From Faucicola sp902506225 (lineage in GTDB: Bacteria > Pseudomonadota > Gammaproteobacteria > Pseudomonadales > Moraxellaceae): a stretch of DNA of 64,000 nt. Shown here in pieces: positions 15,564 to 24,797 of the stretch. Numbering within the stretch: position 1 is the stretch's first letter; each line of letters begins with the position of its first letter. The stretch is taken from positions 248,001 to 312,000 of the forward strand of contig LR733345.1 of assembly GCA_902506225.1 (NCBI GenBank), read 5' to 3'. Under the pieces are notes generated by a model. That model was not told where the DNA came from. It searched no databases and saw only the letters and a program-made list of their open reading frames with translations. Made by a program: the position numbers and the translations under genes.

Positions 15564-18500
15564 ATGACTATCATCGCTGGATACCCATTTTTAACCGATT
15601 TTCAAACCACCAAACTGCTAAATTCCCTTAGCCAAAAAACCAATCTCAAAATCACTCACTTAAAGAGCCAGCAAGTTTATATTTTTTCTAAAGATTTGGC
15701 AGAACACGACTATAAAAAAGCGGTAGATTTGCTCAATCATGGTGACGAAATCGCGCTTAATCAAGCAAGCCAAAATGAAAACCAAGAGGCGCTGCAAATT
15801 ATCGTCAGCCCACGTTTTGGTACGATTAGCCCTTGGGCAAGTAAAGCGACGGACATTTTTAACAATTGTGAGATAGCGATTGACCGTGTCGAGCGCTTGG
15901 TGGTGTATACGCTCATAGGCGAAAATTTGCCTGAAAAGCTACCGCATAATATCGAGATGATGTTGTACGACCGCATGACCCAAAGCCTATTTTATGACTT
16001 GGCAAAGGCTCAGCACTTATTCGATGACCACGAGCCAGCACCGCTCAATCATGTCGATGTGATGGGCAAAGGGCGTGAGGCGTTAGAGTCCGCCAACCGT
16101 GAGTTCGGTTTTGCGTTATCGAGCCAAGATATTGACTACTTGATGGATGCTTATGTTAATGCGCTGAAGCGCAATCCGACCGATGTTGAGCTCATGATGT
16201 TTGCCCAAGCCAACTCGGAGCATTGCCGCCACAAGATTTTTAACGCCCAATGGACGATTGATGGCGATGTACAACCTAAGTCATTGTTTGGCATGATTAA
16301 AAATACCTTCGAGCAAAATCCCAACGACATTTTATCCGCCTATAAAGACAATGCCGCGGTGGTCAAAGGGCATGAAGGACAGCGTTTTTATCCGCTTTTA
16401 AACACTCAAAATAACCACTTGGAATACGATTTTCACCAAGAGCCGATTGATATTTTGATGAAAGTAGAAACCCACAATCACCCCACGGCGATTGCCCCGT
16501 ATTCGGGAGCGGCGACAGGCTCAGGCGGGGAAATCCGTGACGAAGGGGCGACAGGGCGGGGCGGTAAGCCAAAAGCAGGCTTGGCAGGCTTTCATGTGTC
16601 GCATTTGCAGTTGCCCGATATGCCAGAGAAATGGGAGCACAGCGGAAAAGTCTCTACGGCTGACTACGGCAAGCCCGCGCGTATGGCGTCCGCATTAGAA
16701 ATCATGACCCAAGCACCTCTTGGTAGTGCGGCGTTTTCCAATGAATTTGGTCGTCCAAATCTGGTCGGTTATTTTCGCTCATTCCAATTGGATACCTCAA
16801 AAGACCAAGATGGCAGCCAAATGCGCGGCTACCACAAACCTATTATGATTGCCGGTGGTTACGGTAATATCAAACGCAATTTGGTGGAAAAAAATCCGAT
16901 TCAGCAAGGCGATTTGCTGATTGTGCTAGGCGGTCCTGCCATGCAAATCGGCTTGGGGGGTGGCGCGGCAAGTTCGGTGGATAGTGGTGAGCTTGATGAA
17001 GGCTTGGATTTTGCGTCCGTGCAACGTGACAATGCCGAGATGGAACGCCGCTGTCAAGAAGTCATTGACCGCTGTTGGGCGATGGCAGGAAATCAGCCAG
17101 ATGAAGATAACAATCCGATTGTGTCGATTCATGACGTGGGGGCAGGGGGGTTGTCAAACGCCATGCCTGAGCTTGTAAATGACCACGAACTTGGGGCGGT
17201 GTTAAACTTGCGTAAAGTGCCGTCGCTTGAGCATGGCATGTCGCCAATGGCGATTTGGTCAAATGAAGCCCAAGAGCGTTATGTGTTGGCAATCCGTCCA
17301 CAGAGCCGTGAACTATTTGATAGTATCTGTGAGCGCGAGCGTTGCCCGTATGCGATTTTGGGTGAAGCGACGGACGTGCGTGAGTTGGTGGTCAATGACC
17401 CACTACTCAACACCAAAGGCGATCAACAGCCAGTCGATATGCCCCTACAAGTGCTACTCGGTGGCACGCCAAAAATGCAGCGTAGCTTTAGCCGTAGCAC
17501 GCCAACACTGCAAGCGTTAAACCTTGATAAAGTCGATTTGGCTGAAGCGGTCAAAGACGTGCTGCGTCATCCAACAGTTGCCAGCAAATCTTTCTTAATT
17601 AGCATTGGCGATCGTTCCATCACGGGTATGGTAGTACGTGACCAATATGTTGGACGTTACCAAGTGCCAGTAGCAGACTGTGCTGTCACCGCTTCTGCTC
17701 TCATCCCTGTCGATGGCAAACCGATGACAGGCGAGGCCATGAGTATGGGCGAGCGTACCCCAGTTGCTTTGATTAATCCTGCTGCATCTGCGCGCCTTGC
17801 CGTTGCCGAAGCCATTACCAATATCGCAGGGGCGAATATCGCCAAGCTATCAGACATTACCTTGTCGGCGAACTGGATGGCAGCCTGTGGGGAGGACAAA
17901 GAAGACCAAGCCTTGTTTGATGCGGTGTATGCCGTGGGCGAAGCGCTTTGTCCGGCACTTGGCATTGCCATTCCTGTGGGCAAAGATAGCTTGTCGATGC
18001 GGGCGAATTGGTCAGATGAGCAAGTAAACAAGTCTGTGGTGTCACCGATGTCGCTCGTTATCACTGCCTTTGCTCCTGTGCAAGATGTTACCAAAACCCT
18101 AACCCCAGAATTGCTAACCAGCTCGGCGCTTGGCGAAACCGCTTTTTATCGCTTAGACTTATCAAAAGGTCAGTTCCGCTTGGGTGGCTCAATCCTTGCC
18201 CAAACCCTAAGCCAACTGGGTGATACTTGCCCAGATTTGGATAATCCGCAAGATTTAATCAACTTTTTTGACTTTATCCAGCAAGCCAACAACCAAGGCT
18301 TAATCACGGCATATCATGATATTGGTGATGGCGGTTTGCTTGCCACCATTGCTGAGATGCAATTTACCAGTCGCCAAGGCGTGAAATTGGTGTTAACTGA
18401 TGATAATTTACTCGGTCAATTGTTTGCTGAGGAACTCGGCGCGGTGATTCAAGTCAAGTCCGATAAGGTTGCCCAATTGCTTGAATTAGCTGAAAAAACA

Positions 18501-19547
18501 GGCGTTAGTGAGCTATTAAGCTTAATTGGTCAAAGTACCGATGAAGACAGTTTACTCATCCAAACAGCCACGCAAAATTTACGTTTTGAGCGTAGCGAGC
18601 TTGAGCAGGAATGGAGCAAAGTGGGCTACCATATCGCCAAAAACCGTGACAACCCCGAATGCGTACAACAGGCCTTTGATTTGATTGGTGATAAATCCCA
18701 TCAAGGCTTAATCGCCCAAGCCAATTATGATCTCAACCAAGCGATTGAAGCCCCGTATATCAATAGCCGCAGCACACAGCCTAAAGTCGCCATTTTGCGT
18801 GAGCAAGGCGTGAATGGTCAGCTAGAAATGGCAGCAGGCTTTAAACGCGCAGGACTAGAAGCCGTCGATGTGCATATGAGTGACTTACTCAAAGGGCGTG
18901 TCAACTTGCGTGATTTTGATGGGCTCGTGGCTTGTGGTGGCTTTAGTTATGGCGATGTGCTTGGCGCTGGCGCTGGCTGGGCAAAATCGGTACTGTTCCA
19001 TGATGAATTACGCATGCAATTTGTGCGATTCTTTACCCGACCAGAAACCTTCTCGCTTGGCGTGTGTAACGGCTGTCAGATGATGAGCCAGCTTAAAGAC
19101 CTGATACCGGGCGCAGAGAATTTCCCCCGTTTTATCGCCAATAAATCGGCACGGTTTGAAGCGCGCACGGTGAATGTGAAAATTGAACGTACCAAGTCGG
19201 TGCTGTTAAAAGGCATGCAAGAGAGTATTCTACCGATTGCAGTGGCACATGGCGAAGGCTTTGCGACGTTGAGCGATACCGATATCGCAGGAATGAGCGC
19301 ACATGGGCAAATTGTGATGCGTTATGTGGACAGTCTTGGCACAGCAACCGAGCATTATCCGCTCAATCCAAATGGCTCACCGCAAGGGGTGACAGGGATT
19401 TGTAGTACCGATGGGCGTGTGACCTTGATGATGCCACACCCAGAGCGCAATTTGATGGCGTATAACCACAGCTGGAAACCTGAAGTTTGGGACAATGACG
19501 GGGCGTGGATGCGGATGTTTAGAAATGCCCGGGCATTTTTAAGATAA
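15564..19547 (+). CDS. purL: Phosphoribosylformylglycinamidine synthase (large single-chain PurL)
   Basis: A 1327-residue FGAM synthase of the proteobacterial single-chain type: PurS-like N-terminal domain, linker, two AIRS-type ATP-binding halves, and a C-terminal glutamine amidotransferase. It converts FGAR, ATP and glutamine to FGAM in the fourth step of purine synthesis. Visible marks are SEHCRHKIFNAQW near 218, VETHNHPTAIAPYSGAATGSGGEIRDE in the first AIRS half, and the glutaminase nucleophile C1168 in GVCNGCQMM with the HPE pair in MMPHPERN near the C terminus. Length matches E. coli PurL (1295) closely. Monocistronic with its own promoter and terminator. Confidence 0.96.
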   Translation: MTIIAGYPFLTDFQTTKLLNSLSQKTNLKITHLKSQQVYIFSKDLAEHDYKKAVDLLNHGDEIALNQASQNENQEALQIIVSPRFGTISPWASKATDIFNNCEIAIDRVERLVVYTLIGENLPEKLPHNIEMMLYDRMTQSLFYDLAKAQHLFDDHEPAPLNHVDVMGKGREALESANREFGFALSSQDIDYLMDAYVNALKRNPTDVELMMFAQANSEHCRHKIFNAQWTIDGDVQPKSLFGMIKNTFEQNPNDILSAYKDNAAVVKGHEGQRFYPLLNTQNNHLEYDFHQEPIDILMKVETHNHPTAIAPYSGAATGSGGEIRDEGATGRGGKPKAGLAGFHVSHLQLPDMPEKWEHSGKVSTADYGKPARMASALEIMTQAPLGSAAFSNEFGRPNLVGYFRSFQLDTSKDQDGSQMRGYHKPIMIAGGYGNIKRNLVEKNPIQQGDLLIVLGGPAMQIGLGGGAASSVDSGELDEGLDFASVQRDNAEMERRCQEVIDRCWAMAGNQPDEDNNPIVSIHDVGAGGLSNAMPELVNDHELGAVLNLRKVPSLEHGMSPMAIWSNEAQERYVLAIRPQSRELFDSICERERCPYAILGEATDVRELVVNDPLLNTKGDQQPVDMPLQVLLGGTPKMQRSFSRSTPTLQALNLDKVDLAEAVKDVLRHPTVASKSFLISIGDRSITGMVVRDQYVGRYQVPVADCAVTASALIPVDGKPMTGEAMSMGERTPVALINPAASARLAVAEAITNIAGANIAKLSDITLSANWMAACGEDKEDQALFDAVYAVGEALCPALGIAIPVGKDSLSMRANWSDEQVNKSVVSPMSLVITAFAPVQDVTKTLTPELLTSSALGETAFYRLDLSKGQFRLGGSILAQTLSQLGDTCPDLDNPQDLINFFDFIQQANNQGLITAYHDIGDGGLLATIAEMQFTSRQGVKLVLTDDNLLGQLFAEELGAVIQVKSDKVAQLLELAEKTGVSELLSLIGQSTDEDSLLIQTATQNLRFERSELEQEWSKVGYHIAKNRDNPECVQQAFDLIGDKSHQGLIAQANYDLNQAIEAPYINSRSTQPKVAILREQGVNGQLEMAAGFKRAGLEAVDVHMSDLLKGRVNLRDFDGLVACGGFSYGDVLGAGAGWAKSVLFHDELRMQFVRFFTRPETFSLGVCNGCQMMSQLKDLIPGAENFPRFIANKSARFEARTVNVKIERTKSVLLKGMQESILPIAVAHGEGFATLSDTDIAGMSAHGQIVMRYVDSLGTATEHYPLNPNGSPQGVTGICSTDGRVTLMMPHPERNLMAYNHSWKPEVWDNDGAWMRMFRNARAFLR

Positions 19548-19596
19548 AAGTTACGATGAAAGTTAAGATAAAAGTTAACATCGTTGATTTTTTTAT

Positions 19597-19624
19597 AAAA
19601 GGGTGGCAAAAGCTGCCCTTTTTT
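19597..19624 (+). terminator. Intrinsic terminator after purL
   Basis: AAGGGTGGC (19599-19607) pairs with GCTGCCCTT (19612-19620), with two G-U pairs and an AAAA loop, followed by a T-run. Confidence 0.75.
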
Positions 19625-19833
19625 AATGACTAATCTAACTCACCTAGGGCAATAAAGGCTGTGACGATAAAAACCTTGGCTCGGTCAAAAACTAGCAACA
19701 ATTTACAAACAATACACGATTATAACGGAAAGGGATATGTTATAATAACTTAATCCTACATGGACTAAGTTAAGTTTCATTAACAATGTCTTGTAAGCCC
19801 ACACAGTTTTTATAATATATCAAGGAAAATCCC

Positions 19834-20529
19834 ATGAATAACAAACTTTTAGCCACTACCGCTATCGCAGCGTTGTTAGCCACACAATTTGCCAATGCAG
19901 AATTAATTATCTCGCAAAACGGTGAAACGCAAAAAATTGGTGAAGCCGTGGCTCAACCTGCAGTGACCACAAAAGCGCCTAAAACCGCCAAAGTAGAAAA
20001 AGTTAAGCCAAGCAATAGCACCAGTTACAAACTAGACCCAAACCACGCCAATGTACGTTTTGCGATTGATCACTTCGGTACAACGACCAACCAAGGTGGT
20101 TTCTACGGCGTAACAGGTGACCTGAACTACAATCCAGCCAAAAATACAGGCAGCATCAACGTTGATATTCCTGTCAATAGTCTTGACACGGGTAACGAAC
20201 ATTTTACCAACCATTTGAAATCAGCTGAATTCTTCAACGCTGAAAAATACCCAACAGCTAATTTTAAATCAACCAAATTCCATTTCAAAAATGGCAAAGT
20301 AACGAAAGTTGACGGTAACTTGACGCTATTGGGCAAAACCAACCCAGTCAGCCTAAAAGCCACTAAATTTAACTGCTACAACAGCCCAATGCTAAAAAAT
20401 GCGCAAGTATGTGGCGGTGATTTTGAGACTACCATTGACCGCACCAAATGGGGTATGGATACCTATGTCAAAATGGGTTTTGCTAAAGATGTCAAACTCA
20501 ACATCCAAGTTGAAGCGGTACAACAGTAA
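19834..20529 (+). CDS. YceI-family periplasmic protein
   Basis: A 231-residue secreted lipocalin-like protein. A clear signal peptide (1-22, cleavage after FANA) precedes a ~45-residue linker rich in K, T and A and then the YceI beta-barrel (from YKLDPNHANVRF to the end). YceI proteins bind polyisoprenoids such as ubiquinone-type lipids and respond to acid or osmotic stress in several bacteria. The second copy 180 nt downstream is very similar in the barrel, so the pair arose by duplication. The ribosome-binding sequence AAGGAAA is well placed. Confidence 0.85.
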   Translation: MNNKLLATTAIAALLATQFANAELIISQNGETQKIGEAVAQPAVTTKAPKTAKVEKVKPSNSTSYKLDPNHANVRFAIDHFGTTTNQGGFYGVTGDLNYNPAKNTGSINVDIPVNSLDTGNEHFTNHLKSAEFFNAEKYPTANFKSTKFHFKNGKVTKVDGNLTLLGKTNPVSLKATKFNCYNSPMLKNAQVCGGDFETTIDRTKWGMDTYVKMGFAKDVKLNIQVEAVQQ

Positions 20530-20547
20530 GCTTGCTTAGCGTTACCC

Positions 20548-20577
20548 AAAAGCCAATGTTAACGCATTGGCTTTTTT
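20548..20577 (+). terminator. Intrinsic terminator after the first yceI
   Basis: AAAGCCAATG and CATTGGCTTT form a perfect stem with loop TTAACG, followed by T6. Confidence 0.8.
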
Positions 20578-20707
20578 ACGTTTCTACGATAGATAATTTC
20601 ACAAATACTGAACTTTGCCAACACTCTTTGCACAGCTTGATTCAATTGATAAGTTAAAATATTCAAACCAATGCCATTTTTAACGACTAATAATAAAAGG
20701 AAAGTTC

Positions 20708-21359
20708 ATGACGGATAAAACTAACAACTTAGGAACACTTGCCAAACTTGCAGGCGTGGCGACCACTGCCATTTTGACCAAAAAAGCCTTGGCTAAAACT
20801 TTCAGCCTAGGCGCAAAATCAGTAAGCAAAAAAAATCGTCAAATCTGATTCAATCAACTATAAACTCGACCCGATGCACACCAATGTGCGATTTAGCATT
20901 GACCATTTTGGTACCTCAACCAATCATGGGGGTTTTTATGGCTTGGAAGGTGACATGGTATTTGACCCCGACAATCAAACAGGGCAAATTGACCTTGATA
21001 TTCCGTTGGAAAAATTGCAAACAGGTAATAAAAAATTTGATAAAGACTTAAAAAGTAAAGACTTTTTTAATGATGATAAATATCCAACTGCCCACTTTAC
21101 CTCTACCAAATTTATCTTTAAAAAGGGTAAACTACACCAAATTAAAGGCAATCTAACTTTGCTCAAAAAAACTCGACCTATCACTTTGACAGCGAGCAAA
21201 TTTAATGGCTATGCCAGTCCCTTACTCATGGCATATGTGTACGGTGGTGATTTTGAAACCACGATTGACCGTACCGATTGGGGGATTGATGGTTATGTCA
21301 AAATGGGTGTGAGTAAAAAAGTGAAGTTAGTCATTCAAATTGAAGCCGCTCAGCAATAA
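20708..21359 (+). pseudogene. Second YceI-family gene, frameshifted in an A8 tract
   Basis: An ATG at 20708, preceded by AAAGG, opens a 46-codon frame that stops at TGA 20846-20848. The YceI domain continues in the +1 frame to 21359 (SINYKLDPMHTNVRF...). Removing one A from the run of eight A at 20828-20835 joins the two frames into one 217-residue YceI protein. The domain itself has no stop and keeps the conserved YceI segments, so the lesion is recent, or the tract varies or slips, or it is a sequencing error. Unlike the first copy, the N terminus has no obvious cleavable signal peptide. The shorter part from ATG 20874 could in theory be translated alone, but no ribosome-binding site precedes it. 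Confidence 0.8.
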
Positions 21360-21385
21360 TTTTTTAGTAGATAATGAAGGCAATC

Positions 21386-21415
21386 AAAAAGATCAGCGTT
21401 GGCTGGTCTTTTTTT
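21386..21415 (+). terminator. Intrinsic terminator after the second yceI
   Basis: AAAAAGATCAGC pairs with GCTGGTCTTTTT (one G-U pair) around a 4-nt loop, running into T7. Confidence 0.75.
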
Positions 21416-21603
21416 ATGGGACGCTAATAGGGTATCTTTCAACCAAGCCGAGTAGAATTTGTGAGCGCGGTTTCATGGGGCTGCGTTTTGATACAAAACC
21501 ATACAGCACTATACAAAACGTAAATTTACAGTAGTCACACATAGCTTCATAATTTTCAAAAACCTAGACATAGCTTTATTTAATTTATTTTTGAGGAAAA
21601 CTT

Positions 21604-22329
21604 ATGAAATCATTCAATACCACAGCAAAAAACACCTTATTAGCCGCAGCGTTGGTAGTGGGTTCTGCCAATTTAACCGGTTGTGGCTATAACGCTATGC
21701 AAGCGCAAGATGAGCAAATCAACGCCTCATGGTCAGAAGTAGTCAACCAATACCAGCGCCGTGCTGACTTGATTCCAAACTTGGTGAAAGTCGTTGAGCG
21801 TTATGCCCAGCACGAACAAGCGACCTTAACCCAAGTGACACAAGCGCGCTCACAAGCGACGACTATCAATGTGAGTGCCGATGTACTCAATGACCCAGCG
21901 GCTTTCCAACGCTATCAACAGGCGCAAGATCAATTGGGCAGTGCGTTATCACGCTTGATGGCAGTTTCAGAGCGCTATCCTGACCTAAAAGCGGACAAAC
22001 AATTCCAAGAGTTACAAGCACAGCTTGAAGGTACCGAAAACCGCATTACCGTGGCACGTGGTCGTTATATCCAAGACGTTCAAACTTATAACACTACCGT
22101 ACGTCAATTCCCAACCAATATTACCGCAAAAGTGTTTGGTATGCATACCCGTCCAAACTTTACCGTAGCTAATGAGGCGCAAATCTCCACTGCACCAACC
22201 GTTGATTTTGGCAATAACAATACCAACACCGCAAATGCGGGCGGTCAGCCAGTGCAAAACAATGGGAACACTGCCAATGCCGGTGGTCAGCCTGTAAAAA
22301 ATTCGGCTACCGCGACAGCGAAACCCTAA
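21604..22329 (+). CDS. lemA: LemA-family protein
   Basis: A 241-residue LemA protein: a short hydrophobic N terminus (10-26) ending in a lipobox-like LTG-C27, then the helical LemA domain (about 30-195; ASWSEVVNQYQRRADLIPNLVKVVERYA is the family hallmark). The tail after 200 is low-complexity and contains the unit NTANAGGQPV twice. LemA proteins are membrane-anchored with unknown biochemical function and are often encoded beside TPM-domain proteins, as here. The first gene of a three-gene group. The lipoprotein reading is plausible but many LemA proteins have a plain membrane anchor. Confidence 0.85.
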   Translation: MKSFNTTAKNTLLAAALVVGSANLTGCGYNAMQAQDEQINASWSEVVNQYQRRADLIPNLVKVVERYAQHEQATLTQVTQARSQATTINVSADVLNDPAAFQRYQQAQDQLGSALSRLMAVSERYPDLKADKQFQELQAQLEGTENRITVARGRYIQDVQTYNTTVRQFPTNITAKVFGMHTRPNFTVANEAQISTAPTVDFGNNNTNTANAGGQPVQNNGNTANAGGQPVKNSATATAKP

Positions 22330-22378
22330 TTCACCATTGTGAGCTGTATGATTAAGCGTTAAGAAGATTTTTTTAAAT

Positions 22379-22404
22379 AGTCTGCTATCAGTCGGTAGCA
22401 GGCT
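22379..22404 (+). other. Intercistronic hairpin between lemA and the TPM gene
   Basis: AGTCTGCTA (22379-22387) pairs with TAGCAGGCT (22396-22404), nine pairs with one G-U, loop of 8 nt. No T-run follows on the plus strand, so it looks like an mRNA stability or processing stem rather than a terminator. Confidence 0.4.
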
Positions 22405-22508
22405 CATTAAATAAGATTTGCATAAATTGCGAGATTGATTGTTTAAATTAGTTTTTGAATTGATTAAATCATCATAATAAAAAGATTGCATACTTTGAGG
22501 AAACACAG

Positions 22509-23789
22509 GTGTCATTGAATATTGTACAGACACAGCCCAATTTACCGCGCTCCCATAAACAGCCGCAAAAATTGCCATCTGGTTTTTTAGCCAAGCGGTT
22601 GCTATTAAGCACCTTCACTGCACTGACCCTGGGCATTGGGCTTGCGATGCCTATGGCAGCCGTTGCAGAAACTGCCACAGCGACAGCCAATTCCGCAACC
22701 GTGACCGCTAAGCCGGCGTTACAAGATCATAGTGTTGAGGACATGGTTGCGATCGCCAAAACCGCACAAACCAATGAAGCGCTCAATGATGCTGTACTCA
22801 ATAATGATGCAATTAAAGAGACGTTAGGCAATGATGCACTGCCGATACCAGGGGTCAATACTCAAGCAACTGGCAATCAGGCAACAGCTACCGCCAATGC
22901 CCAAACGACTACTACATCCAAGCAATCAACCCAAGCTCCTGTTGCCGCTGATAAACTAATCCTAAATAACCCTGTCATTGATGAAGCAAGAATTCTATCT
23001 GCCAGTGATAAACAAGCGATTGAAACCAAACTGCGTAGTCTTAATGACCGCGGTTTGGCGCAAGCAGCCGTGGTCATTGTGCCAACCACCAATGGCGAGG
23101 ATATTTTTGACTATTCAATGAAAGTTGCAGACCGCTGGAAACTGGGCAAAAAAGACACCGATCAAGGGCTGTTGATGGTTGTTGCTGTCAATGACCGTAA
23201 AATGTATATTTTAACGGGCTATGGACTTGAAGGTACCCTGCCTGATGCCGTCGCTAAACGGATTATTAGCGACGATATAACCCCAAGATTTAAACAAGGC
23301 GATTATGCCGGTGGTATCACAGCGGGAATTAATCGCATTGAAGAACGCTTGACGACCGATCCTGCTATTTTAAAGCAAGCAGATGCCAATCGAGTCAATA
23401 CCAATGCCAATAGCAATGCCCAGTTAAACCAAGAAGGCGGAATACCGCTTATTTTCCTAGGCCTTTTTGGCTTTGTCGCTGGCATGATTTTGACCAGTAT
23501 ATTAGGGCGTTTTTTTGGTTCTATTGCTACGGCAGGTGGCATTGTAACGCTGGGTACAATCTTTGGTGCAGGGTTACTGGGCAGTATGTTTGTGGCATTT
23601 ATTGTCTTTTTATTTTTGCTATTTCGAGGTGGCGGTGGTGGTCGCGGGGGCAGAGGCGGCGGTGGGGTTGTATTCCTACCGGGTGGCGGCTTTGGCGGCG
23701 GTGGATTTGGTGGTGGCGGTTTTGGCGGTGGTGGATTTGGTGGCGGCGGTGGCGGCTTTGGCGGCGGCGGCGCTGGTGGCGATTGGTAA
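22509..23789 (+). CDS. TPM-domain (YgcG-like) membrane protein with Gly-rich tail
   Basis: 426 residues from a GTG start with GAGG 8 nt upstream. Order: hydrophobic signal segment (about 30-55), low-complexity A/T/N-rich linker, TPM domain (about 150-290, from NPVIDEARILSASDKQAIETKL), a double transmembrane region (about 312-375), and a Gly-rich, Arg-containing tail (from about 378) of FGGGG units ending in GGDW. This is the usual layout of proteins encoded next to lemA. TPM domains act in membrane-protein or photosystem quality control in plants; the bacterial role is unclear. The FGGGG units are nearly exact DNA repeats, so the tail length may vary between strains. Confidence 0.82.
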   Translation: MSLNIVQTQPNLPRSHKQPQKLPSGFLAKRLLLSTFTALTLGIGLAMPMAAVAETATATANSATVTAKPALQDHSVEDMVAIAKTAQTNEALNDAVLNNDAIKETLGNDALPIPGVNTQATGNQATATANAQTTTTSKQSTQAPVAADKLILNNPVIDEARILSASDKQAIETKLRSLNDRGLAQAAVVIVPTTNGEDIFDYSMKVADRWKLGKKDTDQGLLMVVAVNDRKMYILTGYGLEGTLPDAVAKRIISDDITPRFKQGDYAGGITAGINRIEERLTTDPAILKQADANRVNTNANSNAQLNQEGGIPLIFLGLFGFVAGMILTSILGRFFGSIATAGGIVTLGTIFGAGLLGSMFVAFIVFLFLLFRGGGGGRGGRGGGGVVFLPGGGFGGGGFGGGGFGGGGFGGGGGGFGGGGAGGDW

Positions 23790-23882
23790 TCAGTAGTCAG
23801 TAATTGGGTAGTGATTAAAAAATTATTTTAAATTTACCCCTTATCATCAACTATATACTTCATTATTTTTTATGGAATTTTC

Positions 23883-24476
23883 ATGAGCACAAATGACCCA
23901 ATAACTGCAACGAATGGTGCCAACGAAGAAACCATGGCTTACACCTCGCCGATGGCGACAGTGACTTCCACTGTGCCAAGTTGGGCTAGATGGTGGCGTC
24001 AAGTTGCGTTTATACCTAGCCTGCACAATCGCTGGTTAACGCCTACTGCCCAACAGCAGTTAAATCAAGCAATTACCGAAGCTGAGCAAGGGCATCGCGG
24101 TGAAGTGGTGCTAGTGATTGAGAATCATTTGCCCATTTCGTCCGCACGGCTACAAAACAGCCGAGACAGAGCGATCGAAGTTTTTGGGGATTATCGCGTC
24201 TGGGATACGCAGGATAATACTGGGGTGTTGGTGTATCTTAATATCTGTGAGCGGCGTCTGGAGATTGTCGCCGATAGAGGCATCAATAGCCATGTGATGC
24301 CAACCATGTGGCAAGCGATGTGCGACAAGGCTATCGAAGGTATGAAAGCCAATCGACATATTGATAGCTTGGTTGCGCTATTGGGCGATGTGGGGCAATT
24401 GCTTCGTCAATATTACCAATTAGACAATGACCCAAGCGGCAACGAAATCGCTGACAAGATGATTTTTATAAAGTAG
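23883..24476 (+). CDS. TPM-domain protein
   Basis: A 197-residue protein with one TPM domain (about 50-160; LTPTAQQQLNQAITEAEQGHRGEVVLVIE, then DNTGVLVYLNICERRLEIVADRGIN). It has no signal peptide or clear membrane span, so it is likely cytoplasmic or membrane-attached through partners. It is the last gene of the lemA-TPM-TPM group, 93 nt after the Gly-rich TPM protein. An internal ATG at 23934 is an alternative start that would trim 17 low-complexity residues. Confidence 0.8.
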   Translation: MSTNDPITATNGANEETMAYTSPMATVTSTVPSWARWWRQVAFIPSLHNRWLTPTAQQQLNQAITEAEQGHRGEVVLVIENHLPISSARLQNSRDRAIEVFGDYRVWDTQDNTGVLVYLNICERRLEIVADRGINSHVMPTMWQAMCDKAIEGMKANRHIDSLVALLGDVGQLLRQYYQLDNDPSGNEIADKMIFIK

Positions 24477-24797
24477 TTTTAAACTTAATTAGCATATTGC
24501 GATGATGCAATCCCACCAAAAGCGATGTCACCCATCGCTTTTTTTATTGCTCAGCTTTTAATACCCAACAGTAAGCGGGTAAACTTCAAAATTTGGTAGC
24601 AAGAATTATCTTTGCGGCGCTAAAAAATTGCGTTAAGGCTCGACAAAAGAATCGACAAATTTTGCTAGGCGAAATGATAAAATTTTACCTATAATGAAAC
24701 CGACATACCGCCACTCAGGTTGTTAGACAATTAGGCAATTAGACCAGTCGTCATGTTAGCGATCAATCATTACTTATAAAAATTTTGAGGGAATTCC
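24477..24797. other. Intergenic region before the HerA-like ATPase gene
   Basis: 320 nt. It holds the terminator at 24518-24545 and, near 24690, an isolated TATAAT (ACCTATAATG) that may be the -10 box of the ATPase gene. Nothing else recognised. Confidence 0.5.
24518..24545 (+). terminator. Intrinsic terminator after the lemA-TPM group
   Basis: AAAGCGATG and CATCGCTTT form the stem with loop TCACC, followed by T7. Confidence 0.8.

Noticed and set aside
22509..23789. Gly-rich tail of the TPM protein read as a collagen-like or spore-coat gene
   Set aside because: The TPM domain and neighbouring lemA show it is an ordinary YgcG-like protein with a Gly tail.
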